From assembly GCA_021808105.1 (NCBI GenBank), contig JAKBCC010000023.1, positions 1-39,840 of the forward strand: 39,840 bases of DNA. The letters run 5' to 3'. This document shows positions 39,667 to 39,840 of the stretch, piece after piece; position 1 is the stretch's first letter, and each line of letters begins with the position of its first letter. The position numbers and the translations under genes are program-made. This DNA is from Planctomycetota bacterium (GTDB taxonomy: Bacteria > Planctomycetota > Phycisphaerae > WQYP01). The notes beneath the pieces were generated by a model, which worked only from the letters and a program-made list of their open reading frames with translations, was not told where the DNA came from and did not search any database.

Positions 39667-39840
39667 TTACTTGGTCGAATAGCTGCTGCCGGTGGTGGCT
39701 TTTACGACCGCCTGGGCGGCTGCTAAGCGGGCGATGGGTACGCGGTACGGTGAGCAACTGACATAATTCAAACCGACGCGGTGGCAGAATTCCACCGATG
39801 CCGGATCGCCGCCGTGTTCACCGCAAATGCCAACCTTCAG
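39667..39840 (-). CDS. ppdK: Pyruvate phosphate dikinase, C-terminal end (partial)
   Basis: The last 57 residues of a protein that starts beyond the window. [20 protein letters not shown] followed by [20 protein letters not shown] is the end of the PEP-utilising C-terminal TIM barrel: the Cys-Gly-Glu-His-Gly-Gly loop, whose equivalent carries the catalytic cysteine in PEP synthase/PPDK-type enzymes, and the C-S-P-[YF]-R-V-P signature specific to PPDK. The enzyme interconverts pyruvate, ATP and phosphate with PEP, AMP and pyrophosphate, either in gluconeogenesis or as the terminal step of PPi-linked glycolysis. Confidence 0.93.
   Translation of the reverse strand: MKVGICGEHGGDPASVEFCHRVGLNYVSCSPYRVPIARLAAAQAVVKATTGSSYSTK

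Overview
This is a chromosomal window of moderately high GC from a Gram-negative bacterium. Housekeeping genes at both ends (3' end of gyrA on the left, 3' end of ppdK on the right) show that it is chromosome, not phage or plasmid. The lipoprotein-anchored sugar importer, the GH39 and glucoamylase-like enzymes, the starch-synthase-like glycosyltransferase and the dense intergenic short-phase repeats suggest an environmental Planctomycetota-like organism. That taxonomic guess is inference; no rRNA or tRNA gene is visible to confirm it.

Layout. (1) 0-3.5 kb: gyrA end, then a small accessory patch with an HNH restriction-type endonuclease (- strand), a predicted PD-(D/E)XK nuclease, a small unknown protein, a second unknown protein and a HEPN-like protein (+ strand). 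(2) 3.5-13.1 kb: core and metabolic genes: aldo/keto reductase, ClpP, a GT4 glycosyltransferase, a purB-rlmN-like operon on the - strand, and a three-gene Rbs-type sugar ABC importer on the + strand. (3) 13.1-31.2 kb: an accessory island between two intergenic zones that share the same set of short repeats in the same order and orientation. On its left edge a RecA-like (AAA_25) ATPase runs on the + strand; everything else in it runs on the - strand. (4) 31.2-39.84 kb: type II NADH dehydrogenase, a GH144-like/GH39 pair divergent from a GT5-like glycosyltransferase, proC-queD-like, a Phd-VapC toxin-antitoxin pair and the end of ppdK.

The main find is the island. In transcription order it encodes a SNF2-type helicase with a C-terminal DUF3883 domain, a ComF-like phosphoribosyltransferase, a DprA-like protein, a protein with a C-terminal PD-(D/E)XK nuclease signature, a DUF1156 DNA methylase, a TIR-like protein, an OLD-like AAA ATPase, the remnant of a TOPRIM partner, and a DUF499 ATPase. 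Helicase + DUF1156 methylase + DUF499 ATPase is the gene set of the Hma (helicase-methylase-ATPase) type of anti-phage system. The genes between these three look like nested defence modules: a ShosTA/PsyrTA-like toxin-antitoxin pair coupled to a nuclease by start/stop overlaps, a TIR-like effector, and an OLD-like ATPase whose TOPRIM partner has lost its middle. The DUF499 protein carries a bacterial Ig-like domain near its C-terminus, which is unexpected in a cytoplasmic ATPase.

Degenerate repeats of the flanking zones also appear inside two island genes (the AAA_25 ATPase and the DUF1156 methylase), suggesting that these repeats spread into coding sequence.
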